DNA of 46,957 nt. Source: SYFY01 sp031385325 (GTDB lineage: Bacteria > Pseudomonadota > Gammaproteobacteria > Pseudomonadales > Azotimanducaceae). Both the position numbers and the translations under genes were made by a program. This document shows, one piece after another, positions 31,967 through 40,800 of this stretch (position 1 is the stretch's first letter; the number at the start of each line of letters is the position of its first letter). The DNA is taken from NCBI GenBank assembly GCA_031385325.1, contig JANNBJ010000154.1, positions 1 to 46,957 of the forward strand. Direction: 5' to 3'. The notes below the pieces were generated by a model. The model made no database searches. It had not been told where the DNA came from and was given only the letters and a program-made list of their open reading frames with translations.

Positions 31967-32698
31967 GTGTTGAAACATCTCTCATCAAGGGCTTTGGCTA
32001 GTGGGTTGCTGGTCTGCGCTTTAGGCATTGGTTCAGTTCCCTTGGCCTACGCACAAACGCCAGACCCGTGGCAAAACTTTAATCGCAAGGTGTTTGCGTT
32101 CAACGATTTCCTGGATCGCTGGGTGCTCAAGCCGGTTGCACAGGGTTACAAAAAAATTGTGCCAGCGCCGGTGCGCCGCAGCATCGGCAACGCGTTCAAC
32201 AACATCGAGACACCAGCTACTGCGGTCAACCAGTTCCTGCAAGGCAAACCTCGGGACGGTTTCAGTGACACGGGACGCTTCCTGGTGAATACCACGCTGG
32301 GAATTGTGGGCTTTTTCGATGTGGCCTCGCGCATGGGCATTCCCAAACATCAGGAAGATTTCGGCCAGACTTTCGGGCGATGGGGTGCGAGCAGCGGTAA
32401 TCATCTGATGCTGCCGTTTCGCGGCTCATCAACAGTGCGCGATACCTTCGGGATGGTGCTGGATACCATCATCAATCCGCTGCGGTTCATTTCGCCGGTT
32501 GAAGCCCAGTATGGGACTTATGCGGTGTACTTCACTGATATCAGGGTAGACCTGCTCGCTGCCGAAGCATTGATGAATGATTCAGGTGATGCCTACCTGT
32601 TCCAGAGAGATGCCTTCCTGCAGCGGCGTGAATATCTGGTGCGAGATGGTGAGTCGGAAGAAGAAGATCCATTCCTGTCGGAAGACTACGATGAGTAG
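31967..32698 (+). CDS. mlaA: MlaA (VacJ) family phospholipid-transport protein, without lipobox
   Basis: The protein has 243 residues. The MlaA domain covers most of it: DPWQNFNRKVFAFNDFLDRWVLKPVAQGYKKIVPAPVRRSIGNAFNNIETPATAVNQFLQGK, then NTTLGIVGFFDVASRMGIPKHQEDFGQTFGRWG and LPFRGSSTVRD. MlaA sits in the outer membrane with porins and extracts misplaced phospholipids for return through MlaC and MlaFEDB. The start is GTG 31967, with AGGAGG five bases upstream. Its signal peptide ends SVPLAYA/Q and the only Cys (LLVCALG) lacks a Gly/Ala/Ser before it, so it is probably not a lipoprotein, unlike E. coli MlaA. It follows bufC by 13 bases and seems part of the same operon. Confidence 0.88.
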   Translation: MLKHLSSRALASGLLVCALGIGSVPLAYAQTPDPWQNFNRKVFAFNDFLDRWVLKPVAQGYKKIVPAPVRRSIGNAFNNIETPATAVNQFLQGKPRDGFSDTGRFLVNTTLGIVGFFDVASRMGIPKHQEDFGQTFGRWGASSGNHLMLPFRGSSTVRDTFGMVLDTIINPLRFISPVEAQYGTYAVYFTDIRVDLLAAEALMNDSGDAYLFQRDAFLQRREYLVRDGESEEEDPFLSEDYDE

Positions 32699-32851
32699 CG
32701 GATCAAGGCTGGAAGCGATCATCGCGATCCTGCACCTCCTCACTCGACTAGTCACTCGACCGAACGCCACCTGGAACGGCTTGTATCTACCCCTGCAGGG
32801 GAGTAGGGTGCCGGGCCCATTACTGCAGCGCTAGTCACGAGCCACGGGCCG
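32699..32851. other. intergenic gap with hairpin after mlaA
   Basis: The 153-base gap holds a 12-base perfect palindrome, CCCCTGCAGGGG, at 32790-32801, flanked by CTA/TAG; this could act as a weak terminator of the buf-mlaA operon but has no T-run. It also has an 8-base direct repeat CACTCGAC at 32741-32748 and 32753-32760. The promoter of the phosphatase gene should be here. Confidence 0.35.
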
Positions 32852-33955
32852 ATGAGCCTCCTTGTCGTTCACTCGGAGCTTGCTCCGAATCCTCTCTTCG
32901 AAATTCTTTCGAACCTGACGCAATGCAGTCCGGTTGCAAACATCGGTGCTGCGCGATCCGCGCTTCGATCTGGTCGCAACGATGTGATCGTGGTAACAAC
33001 GATACGTGACGCGACGGATCTGCTCACTGCGGACCCACTGCTGGATGTTGTGCTGGTAAGTGATTCTCTTGCTCAGGTCGAGACAGTGTTAACAGCCCTG
33101 CGCACGGGTGTGCTCGACGTGCTGGATGCAAACGCCGATAGCGCGACCATTCAGGCACAGTTCACGACGCTGGGCACAAGATCCCGGCAACGACAATTGG
33201 CGCTGAATCATCGTGTGCAGCGACAAGAGAGTGAAATCCAGAGAGACCAGCGTGCCGGGCGGCTCATTCAGCTGGGCATGTTGCCGCCGAATCCGATGAT
33301 GATCGGTGATTACGTCCTGCGCCATCGCGTGGTCCCTTCTTCGATCCTGTCCGGCGACTTCGTCGACTATTTTTCCTTTGCGCAGCACTATCTGGCGGCC
33401 TATGTTGCGGACGTTGCCGGCCATGGCGCTTCGTCCGCATTCGTCACCGTGCTGTTAAAGAATTTTTCGCGGCGTATTCGTCGAGAGTATCGTGTCGACA
33501 TGCTGGATGAGCCTGGTCTGATTCTGGCCTGGCTCAACCGCGAACTGCTGGAACAGAAAATCGACAAACACGTGACCATGGCGCTGGTGCTCATCGACCT
33601 GCGTGATGACACGCTGACTCACGTAAATGCCGGACATTATCCTCAGGCAGTGCTGGTACGGGCTTCGGGCATTGCCGAGTTTCTGGACACCGGCGGCAAG
33701 CCGGTCGGCCTGTTTCCGGAAGTTGCCTATACTGCGGTCACCGCGACGATCGAACCTGGTGACCGGCTGGTGCTGTTTTCTGACGGCGTACTCGAACTCC
33801 TTGGTGAAGAATCGCTTGATGCGAAGGAAAAACGCTTGCTGCAGGCGGCCACAGAGAGTGATCGTCTGGACGATGTGTGGGCCAGCCTCGGTCTTGTTCT
33901 GCAGCAGCAGGGTCCGGATGACATGTCCTGTCTGATCATCAGTCGGGAGCCATAG
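32852..33955 (+). CDS. PP2C (SpoIIE-type) phosphatase with degenerate receiver domain
   Basis: The protein has 367 residues. Residues 1-110 fold like a response-regulator receiver (LLVVHSEL, DVVLVSDSL, LRTGVLDVLDANA), but the acidic pair is replaced by H7-S8 and the conserved Lys position by Asp, so normal phosphorylation is doubtful. A charged linker helix (RQRQLALNHRVQRQESEIQRDQRAG) leads to the PP2C domain with metal-site motifs SGDFVDYF (D169), VADVAGHGASSAF (D187), LFSDGVLE and DDMSCLII. Such phosphatases dephosphorylate anti-sigma-factor antagonists in partner switching. The next gene, a STAS protein, overlaps by one base and is the likely substrate, as for HsbR/HsbA of Pseudomonas. No anti-sigma kinase domain or gene is nearby. 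Confidence 0.87.
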   Translation: MSLLVVHSELAPNPLFEILSNLTQCSPVANIGAARSALRSGRNDVIVVTTIRDATDLLTADPLLDVVLVSDSLAQVETVLTALRTGVLDVLDANADSATIQAQFTTLGTRSRQRQLALNHRVQRQESEIQRDQRAGRLIQLGMLPPNPMMIGDYVLRHRVVPSSILSGDFVDYFSFAQHYLAAYVADVAGHGASSAFVTVLLKNFSRRIRREYRVDMLDEPGLILAWLNRELLEQKIDKHVTMALVLIDLRDDTLTHVNAGHYPQAVLVRASGIAEFLDTGGKPVGLFPEVAYTAVTATIEPGDRLVLFSDGVLELLGEESLDAKEKRLLQAATESDRLDDVWASLGLVLQQQGPDDMSCLIISREP

Positions 33956-34473
33956 TGGCAGACGGTCGAATTCTGGTTGGCGATTGTGATGGTGTTTACC
34001 TGCTCAAGCTGGTTGGCGACGTACGCGTTACGCTGTGTATATCCGCCGACGGTTTCATCACCCGGTTGCTGAATGATCCGGAGTTCAAGGCAGTCACGGT
34101 TGACCTGACCGAGGCGCGCGGCATGGACAGTACGTCGCTGGGGATTCTTGCCCGGTTGTCGATCGAAACACGCAGACTACATGCGTTGCGGCCAACCATA
34201 CTGGTTACCAATCCCGATCTGGAAAAACTGTTGCGCGTGTCGGGTTTTGCCGAGGAATTTGTGGTGATCCGCTCGGCTGAACCTGCCGCGGTTGAAATTA
34301 GCGAAATCCCGCGCCGTGCCAATATGGACGAAGCCGAATTACGGCGCAGGGTGATCGAAGCACATCGAACATTGATGTCGATGAACGCTGAGAACGCATC
34401 AACGTTTCGCGATCTGGTGCTTGCACTTGAGGAAGAAGAAGCGCAGTCGACACCAATGAACCAAGCCGGCTAA
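33955..34473 (+). CDS. STAS-domain anti-sigma-factor antagonist-like protein
   Basis: The protein has 172 residues. The STAS fold is seen in GVYLLKLVGDVRVTLCISADGF and the phosphorylation loop EARGMDSTSLGILARLSIETRR; Ser59, Thr60 or Ser61 would be the phospho-site. Residues about 125-172 form a C-terminal helical extension (MDEAELRRRVIEAHRTLMSMNAENASTFRDLVLALEEEE). The GTG start at 33955 overlaps the phosphatase stop as TAGTG, so the two are translationally coupled. Together they resemble HsbR-HsbA-type partner-switching modules that act on sigma factors or diguanylate cyclases. The kinase partner is not in this window. Confidence 0.83.
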   Translation: MADGRILVGDCDGVYLLKLVGDVRVTLCISADGFITRLLNDPEFKAVTVDLTEARGMDSTSLGILARLSIETRRLHALRPTILVTNPDLEKLLRVSGFAEEFVVIRSAEPAAVEISEIPRRANMDEAELRRRVIEAHRTLMSMNAENASTFRDLVLALEEEEAQSTPMNQAG

Positions 34474-34474
34474 A

Positions 34475-35458
34475 TCAAGCCGCCGATCGTTCCCGCAGCA
34501 TCGCTACCGCGTCATCGAGCACCGTTGCATCGTTGACGGCCAGCCGCCTTGAATCACTCAGTATCTGACGATAGTGGCGTGCACCCGCCATCCCGTTGAA
34601 GAGTCCGAGCAGATGTCGTGTCATGCTCTTCAGCGGCACACCCGAATGTAGCTGCGCTTCCAGATAAGGACGATAGCCGTCGAGCAGGGCATGAGCGGTG
34701 AGTTGCCAGGCATCATCGTGCACTGACTTGTGAACACGGGCCAACAGCAACGGGTCATGGTAAGCCGCTCGGCCGATCATTGCGCCGTCACAGGACGACA
34801 ACGCCGTTAGAACGTCATCCGTGGTTTGCAATCCACCATTGAGGTGGATGCGCAGCTGTTTGAAGCGCTGCTTGAGGGCAATCACACGGTCGTGCCGAAG
34901 TGGCGGGATGGAACGGTTCTGTGCTGGTGACAAGCCACTCAACAGTGCAATACGGGCATGGATGTAGAACTGCTGGCACCCACCTTGTGCAACCGTACCG
35001 ACGAATTCATCCAGAAACGCATCGCTGGTCTGATCATCAATGCCGAGACGGCACTTCACCGTGACCGGGATGTCCACTGCACTGCGCATCGCTGACACAC
35101 AATCCGCAACCAGGCGAGGCGACGCCATCAGACAGGCGCCGATGGCGCCTTCCTGCACCCGTTCCGAAGGACATCCGACGTTGAGATTCACCTCATCGTA
35201 ACCACGTGCTGCAGCGAGACGAGCGCACTGGGCCAGCGCATCAGGGCTGTTCCCGCCCAGCTGTACCGCCAGGGGGTGTTCCGAAGCGTCGTGATCCAGC
35301 AGGCTGGTCCGGCCACCGTGCAACAGTGCACCGGTCGTAATCATCTCCGTGAACAATTGAACCGAAGGGCTGGCAAGGCGAAGCAGGTAACGGCAATGCC
35401 GGTCTGTCCACGCCATCATGGGCGCGACGCTGACGTTAGGTGTGTGAACAGGTTTCAT
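34475..35458 (-). CDS. dusA: tRNA-dihydrouridine(20/20a) synthase DusA
   Basis: This 327-residue FMN-dependent enzyme reduces U20 and U20a of tRNA. The TIM-barrel N terminus VSVAPMMAWTDRHCRYLLRL is typical. The active-site loop NLNVGCPSERVQEGAIGACLM has the catalytic Cys at C109. FMN/tRNA motifs VTVKCRLGIDD, FYIHAR and IHLNGGLQT follow; the sequence has DusA rather than DusB or DusC features. ATG 35458 gives the usual start MKPVHTPNVSVAPMM; an in-frame ATG at 35509 or TTG at 35629 would add residues not seen in the family. It is convergent with the STAS gene, one base apart. Confidence 0.93.
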   Translation of the reverse strand: MKPVHTPNVSVAPMMAWTDRHCRYLLRLASPSVQLFTEMITTGALLHGGRTSLLDHDASEHPLAVQLGGNSPDALAQCARLAAARGYDEVNLNVGCPSERVQEGAIGACLMASPRLVADCVSAMRSAVDIPVTVKCRLGIDDQTSDAFLDEFVGTVAQGGCQQFYIHARIALLSGLSPAQNRSIPPLRHDRVIALKQRFKQLRIHLNGGLQTTDDVLTALSSCDGAMIGRAAYHDPLLLARVHKSVHDDAWQLTAHALLDGYRPYLEAQLHSGVPLKSMTRHLLGLFNGMAGARHYRQILSDSRRLAVNDATVLDDAVAMLRERSAA

Positions 35459-35631
35459 GGCGAAGCAGCTGGGCAGACGAGGCTGCGACTGACGAAAGGC
35501 GGCGATCATCCGGTGGGATGATCCATTAGTCCACCCCTTTGCACGGACCGGCGGTCTGGAAAGGTTCAGTCGGCCCAGGTCAGTGAGTGATCCAGGACCA
35601 GATGTCTGATCGAAGCCCACAGTATCCAAAC

Positions 35632-35654
35632 ATTCGTTACCAATGGTGACGAAT
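35632..35654. promoter_or_regulatory. 23-base inverted repeat, candidate operator
   Basis: ATTCGTTACC (35632-35641) and GGTGACGAAT (35645-35654) are inverted with one mismatch around a 3-base centre. The size fits a dimeric TetR-family operator. Confidence 0.45.
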
Positions 35655-35700
35655 TGAGCGCCCGAAACGTGATGACTGTCCCAACTTTACTCACGGGAGC

Positions 35701-35736
35701 ATTCAAGCGGTTGCTTGAATCAAGCGATTGCTTTAG
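35701..35736. promoter_or_regulatory. paired palindromic operator-like elements
   Basis: The first element has perfect 8-base arms ATTCAAGC (35701-35708) and GCTTGAAT (35713-35720) around four bases. The core TCAAGCGRTTGCTT recurs 17 bases later (35720-35733) with 13 of 14 bases identical. This arrangement is typical of two adjacent dimer sites for a TetR repressor. Confidence 0.5.
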
Positions 35737-35769
35737 TCTGCAGGCATTCTCTTCCGCAGATTACCCCTT

Positions 35770-36480
35770 GTGAATGCACTCACTGCCGACAACTCGACAC
35801 TCGCCGATCTCACAGCAAGTTCCAAAATGTCCACGGCACCGACCGTAAAAGAAGGTGACGCCCAGGATTGCCGCAAGCGACTGATCGACGCTGCGATTCA
35901 GATCTTTGCGGTGAAAGGATATGACAGCGCATCGACCCGGGAGATTTGTCGTCTGGCCGGCGCCAATGTCGCGGCCATTCATTACCACTTCGGCGACAAG
36001 GCGACGCTGTACCGACAGATTTTCCGTGGGCCGGACGGCATCGGCCAGTTTCCGGTGCAGTTCGAGGACTCGCGACTCCCACTGCGTGACGCACTGCTGG
36101 TGTTCTATCGCCACATCATGTCTTTCATCGTCGCGCCCACTCAGGCCCAGCAATTTCGTCTGGTCTTCATTCGCGAGCAGTTGCAGCCCACTGGTCTGCT
36201 CGATGGCCAGGCGGATGCCATGCGGCCGCACCATGAACGACTCATGCGTTTTCTCATCGCGCGTCTCAACGTGGCCGACGCTCCTGATCTGCCATTGGTG
36301 CATCTGGCTTTCAGTCTGGTAGGCCTCGCGACGGTTCTTTTTATGCAACGGGCCGAGATTCAGGGATTGGCGCCTGACTTGCTGGGTGATGAGGCGGCCG
36401 TTGCAGCGACGGTCGAGCGGCTCGCAGACGCTGGAGTTGCCTTGATTAACGCGGAAGCAGTACGACGAGGAAGGTCATGA
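35770..36480 (+). CDS. TetR-family transcriptional regulator, CerR-type C-terminal domain
   Basis: The protein has 236 residues from GTG 35770, or 217 from ATG 35827. The HTH region RLIDAAIQIFAVKGYDSASTREICRLAGANVAAIHYHFGDKATLYRQIF is clearly TetR-type. The C-terminal part resembles the DUF1956/CerR dimerisation domain (HIMSFIVAPTQAQQFRLVFIREQLQPTG; HERLMRFLIARL). It is the first gene of an operon with the membrane fusion protein and RND pump genes (ATGA overlap with the next gene) and is presumably their repressor. Neither candidate start has a good ribosome-binding site. Confidence 0.88.
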   Translation: MNALTADNSTLADLTASSKMSTAPTVKEGDAQDCRKRLIDAAIQIFAVKGYDSASTREICRLAGANVAAIHYHFGDKATLYRQIFRGPDGIGQFPVQFEDSRLPLRDALLVFYRHIMSFIVAPTQAQQFRLVFIREQLQPTGLLDGQADAMRPHHERLMRFLIARLNVADAPDLPLVHLAFSLVGLATVLFMQRAEIQGLAPDLLGDEAAVAATVERLADAGVALINAEAVRRGRS

Positions 36481-37823
36481 ACGCACGGTTCGATAATTCG
36501 GTTCTGGAAGTTCCATTCGATGGTCCGCGCGATCCGCTCAGCCCGATCCGACCGGTGGAAATGTTGCGTCCATCTGGTGGTGTGCAACCCGTTGCACCCG
36601 CGGGTGGACGGAGGCCGCTGATCGTTGCGGGTGTACTCGTGCTGTTGGCGATTGCTGGCGTTGCTGTCTCAGTATTGCGTGGCCCATCAGCGCCGGCTGC
36701 GGCTCCGGTGAGTGGTCCGGTGCAGGATCGCGCATCGCTGACGGTTGCGCTCGCGTCTCCTGCGCTCGTGAGCTGGCAGGAGACGATGCAAGTGGCCGGT
36801 GGAATCTACGCCTGGCAAGAAGCTTCAGTCGGTGCCGAAGTCAGCGGTCTGCGGTTGGTGGACGTCGATGTCGACGTGGGTGACCAGGTACGCAAGGGTC
36901 AACTGCTTGCACGCTTTGATGAGGCGACGATGCTGGCGGCAGTCAATCAACAGAAGGCGGTGCTGGCACAGGTTGAGGCCAGTGCGGCAGAGGCGGATGC
37001 CAATGCCTCAAGAGCAGCAGGATTGCGCAAGAGTGGCGCCTTGAGTGAACAGAACATCGTTCAGTACGAGACACGGGCGCGCGTGACGCGGGCGGAAGTG
37101 GAATCAGCTCGGGCGCGGCTGCACAGTCAGGAGCTGGCGCTCAGCTATACCCGCGTACTGGCTCCTGATGACGGCGTGATTTCATCACGTAACGCCATGC
37201 TGGGCAGTGTTGCCGGCCCGGGTACAGAGTTGTTCCGTCTGGTTCGTCAGAATCGCATCGAGTGGCGCGCGGAAGTGCCGGCTGCACAACTCGCGCGAAT
37301 ACAGATCGGTCAAGTTGTGTCGGTTGAATTGCAGGACGGCACGACGGTTCAAGGTACGGTGCGCCAGATCGCCCCGATGCTGAATGAAAATACCCGGGTC
37401 GGCATTGCCTATGTCGAACTGGACCATGCAAATTCGGGTAGCGCCCGTCCAGGCATGTATGCCAATGGGACGATTGCGCTGGGTGAGCGCCCTGCGATGA
37501 CGGTTCCCGCTTCGGCGATCGTACTGCGCGATGGCCATGAGTACGTGTTCACCGTGGACGCGAACCAGCAAGTGGTTCAGAACAAGGTGACGATAGGACG
37601 GCGTTCCGGCAGAGATGTGGAAATCGTGACAGGTCTCGATGCCAACATGGGGGTGATCATCAGCGGTGCTCCTTTCCTCAACGATGGCGATCTGGTGCGA
37701 GTGAGTGAAACATTGGAGGCGATTGCCGCACCGGTGGTTGCGCCAGGTACAGGACCGGCGGTCAACCTCTCCGCAGTGGAACCCACAACACCTTCGATGA
37801 CAAGCGGGCAAACAGCCCAATGA
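36477..37823 (+). CDS. RND efflux periplasmic adaptor (membrane fusion protein)
   Basis: The protein has 448 residues. It has an unusual cytoplasmic N-terminal stretch of about 45 residues before a single membrane segment (PLIVAGVLVLLAIAGVAVSVL). The lipoyl-like half-motif (ASVGAEVSGLRLVDVDVDVGDQVRKGQLLARFD) is followed by a coiled-coil hairpin (AVNQQKAVLAQVEASAAEADANASRAAGLRKSGALSEQNI) and the second lipoyl half (YTRVLAPDDGVISSRNAMLGSV). It joins the inner-membrane pump to an outer-membrane channel. It overlaps the TetR gene by four bases (ATGA) and the pump gene by four (ATGA). No outer-membrane channel gene is present. Confidence 0.92.
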   Translation: MNARFDNSVLEVPFDGPRDPLSPIRPVEMLRPSGGVQPVAPAGGRRPLIVAGVLVLLAIAGVAVSVLRGPSAPAAAPVSGPVQDRASLTVALASPALVSWQETMQVAGGIYAWQEASVGAEVSGLRLVDVDVDVGDQVRKGQLLARFDEATMLAAVNQQKAVLAQVEASAAEADANASRAAGLRKSGALSEQNIVQYETRARVTRAEVESARARLHSQELALSYTRVLAPDDGVISSRNAMLGSVAGPGTELFRLVRQNRIEWRAEVPAAQLARIQIGQVVSVELQDGTTVQGTVRQIAPMLNENTRVGIAYVELDHANSGSARPGMYANGTIALGERPAMTVPASAIVLRDGHEYVFTVDANQQVVQNKVTIGRRSGRDVEIVTGLDANMGVIISGAPFLNDGDLVRVSETLEAIAAPVVAPGTGPAVNLSAVEPTTPSMTSGQTAQ

Positions 37824-40800
37824 ACTTCGCCACCTGGTCAATCCGTCAGCCGATTCCGGCAATCGTCCTGTTTGTGTTGCTGACACTCGCCGGCCTGTAC
37901 GGTTTCAAGCGTCTGGATGTCATGGATTTCCCTGACATCGAATTCCCCATGGTGAGCGTCGGCGCTACCTTGCAAGGCGCTTCACCTTCGCAGCTGGAAA
38001 CGGAGGTCACCCGCAAGATCGAAAACGCCATTGCGACGGTCGGCGATATCGAACACATTCAGTCAACGGTCTCGGAAGGGGTTTCCGTAACCACCGTTCA
38101 ATTCCATCTCGAAAAGGATCTGATGGAAGCGTTGAACGACGTTCGTGCCGCTGTTTCCAATATCCGTTCCGATCTACCGGCTGAAATGCTGGAGCCCAGC
38201 GTCAGCAAGATCAACGTCGTCGGTCCGCCAATTCTCACGTTTTCAGTGGCTTCCAGCCGCATGGACGAAGAAGCGCTGTCCTGGTTTGTGGATGACACCG
38301 TTGCTCGCAAACTGCTGGCTACACCGGGTGTCAGCCGCGTGACCCGAGTCGGCGGCGTCGATCGCGAAATACGTATTGAATTGCAGCCAGCACAATTGGC
38401 GGCGCTCAACCTCAGTGCCAGTGAGGTCTCGCGGCAGCTGCGCAAGATCCAGCAGCAGTCTTCAGGTGGGCATGCCGAGATTGGTGCCGCGCGCCAATCA
38501 TTGCGAACGCTGGCGGTGGTGGGGCGTGCAGCAGACCTCGCGGCTCTCGACATCACGTTGCTCGATGGACGGCACGTACGACTGGATCAGATTGCGACTA
38601 TTCACGACACGAGCGCCGATCGCCGGCAACTCGCACTGCTGGATGGTAATCCGGTGGTCGCTTTCCAGATTTCCCGTGCCCGTGGATACAGTGCGGTCAC
38701 GGTTGCAGAATCCGCTGAGGCAGCAGTGGCGGAACTTGCCACGGCGCATGGCAACGTCGAATTCAAACTGGTCAGCGACTCCGTACGACGCATCCGGGCC
38801 GAATTTCGATCGTCGATGCTCATGCTGTATGAAGGCGCGTTTCTTGCCATCGTGGTCGTGTTCATCTTCCTGCGCGACTGGCGAGCAACCCTGGTGTCTG
38901 CATCGGCGCTGCCACTGTCGGTGATACCGACGTTCGCTGTGATGTACTTCGCAGATTTCACGTTGAATACGATCACGCTGATGGCGCTGTCGCTCGTCAT
39001 AGGATTGCTGGTTGATGACGCCATCGTCGAGATCGAGAACATCGTGCGTCATATACGCAATGGAAAGTCTCCGCTTGAAGCAACCAAGGACGCGGTGACC
39101 GAAATCGGTCTGGCGGTGATCGCGACGTCGATGACGCTGGTGGCGGTGTTCCTGCCAACAGCGATGATGCCCGGCATCCCTGGCATGTTTTTCAAACAAT
39201 TTGGCTGGACGGCGACCATCGCCGTGCTTGCATCCCTGGTGGTTGCTCGTCTGCTGACGCCGATGTTGGCTGCACGATTCCTCAAACCTCACCATGGGGT
39301 TCAGGAAGACGGGAAGATTCTGACGCAGTACCTGCGTGTAGCCGCCTGGGCGCTACGCAACCGTCTTGCGGTCATCGTGTTTGCTACCCTGTTTTTCATC
39401 GGTTCGATCGGCATTGCTCTGACGCTGCCTACCAGCTTCATTACGCCCTCTGACCAGGGGCAGACACGGTTGGGCATTGAACTGGCTCCTGGGTCAACGC
39501 TTGAAGACACCCACGCAGTGGTCGAGCAGGTACTGGCGATTACTGGATCGATTCCGGAAATTCGCTCGGTGTTGGCTGCCATCGGCAGTCCGAGTTCCGG
39601 GGGCGGGCCCGGCTCCGGGGGAGGCTTTGGAGGCGCCTCAGGTGACATCCGAAAGGCCAATCTGACCATCATGATCAAGGATCGCAGCGAACGGGAACGT
39701 GATCAGACAACGATCGAAAACGAACTGCGCCTGCGCCTGCGAACCATCGTTGGGGCGCGCTTCACGATCGGCTATGGCGGCAATGGTGAAAAGATGCAGC
39801 TGGTCCTCATGGGCGAAGATCCGGTTGCATTGATGGCTGCGGCGCAAGCAGTGACTCGGGATGTGCGCGGCATCAAAGGCCTCGGCAATGTGACTTCCAC
39901 CGCCAGCCTGATGCGGCCAGAGGTGATGGTGACCCCGGATTTTGCGCGCGCTGCGGAAATGGGTGTGACTGCAAGTGCCATCGGGGAAACCCTGCGTGTG
40001 GCAACAGCCGGTGACTATGATCAGTCATTGCCGAAACTCAATCTGCCGGATCGACAGGTTGTCATTCGTGTGCAGTTGCCGGTGTCGGCGCGTCAGGATC
40101 TGGCAACGCTTGAACAGTTGCGTGTACCCGGCCGGCATGGCCTCGTGCCGCTTGGCAGCGTTGCCACACTTGAACTTGGCAGCGGTCCGGCGCAGATCGA
40201 CCGCCTGGATCGCAGTCGGAACATCACCATCGACGCGGAACTTGGCGGTCAGCCACTTGGGGCGGTCATGCCGCTGGTTGCAGCGCTACCATCCATGCGT
40301 AATTTGCCGGTCGGTGTACACAAGCTGGATTACGGTGAAGCCGAGCGCATGAAGGAGATGTTCGGCAGTTTTGGCATCGCGATGCTGACGGGCGTGCTCT
40401 GCGTCTATCTGGTTCTCGTTTTGTTGTTCAAGGACTTCCTCCAGCCGATCACCATCCTTTCTGCATTACCGTTATCGGTAGGTGGCGCTTTTGGTGCCCT
40501 GATCATTGCGCATCAGTACTTTTCAATGCCAGCGATGATCGGGCTCTTGATGCTGATGGGCATCACGACCAAAAACTCGATCCTGCTCGTGGAGTACGCC
40601 ATTGTGGCGATGCGTGACCACGGTATGGAACAGACCGAAGCCCTGCTCGATGCCTGTCGAAAACGCGCACGGCCCATCATCATGACCACGCTGGCGATGG
40701 TGGCCGGCATGTCGCCGGTGGCCCTGGGTCTCGACGCCGATGTGAGTTTTCGCGCGCCGATGGCCATCGCAGTAATTGGCGGATTGCTGACGTCGACACT

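Larger units (their letters stand above)
35459..35826. promoter_or_regulatory. divergent control region dusA / TetR-RND operon
   Basis: The region between the dusA start and the TetR coding start (ATG 35827; GTG 35770 is the longer alternative) is about 310-370 bases. It contains a 23-base inverted repeat at 35632-35654 and a pair of palindromic elements at 35701-35736. Both are candidates for autoregulation by the TetR protein. I could not assign a convincing -10/-35 pair. Confidence 0.5.

Noticed and set aside
35459..35629. Longer DusA N terminus
   Set aside because: The added residues are not family-like, the start would be TTG, and ATG 35458 gives the standard N terminus.
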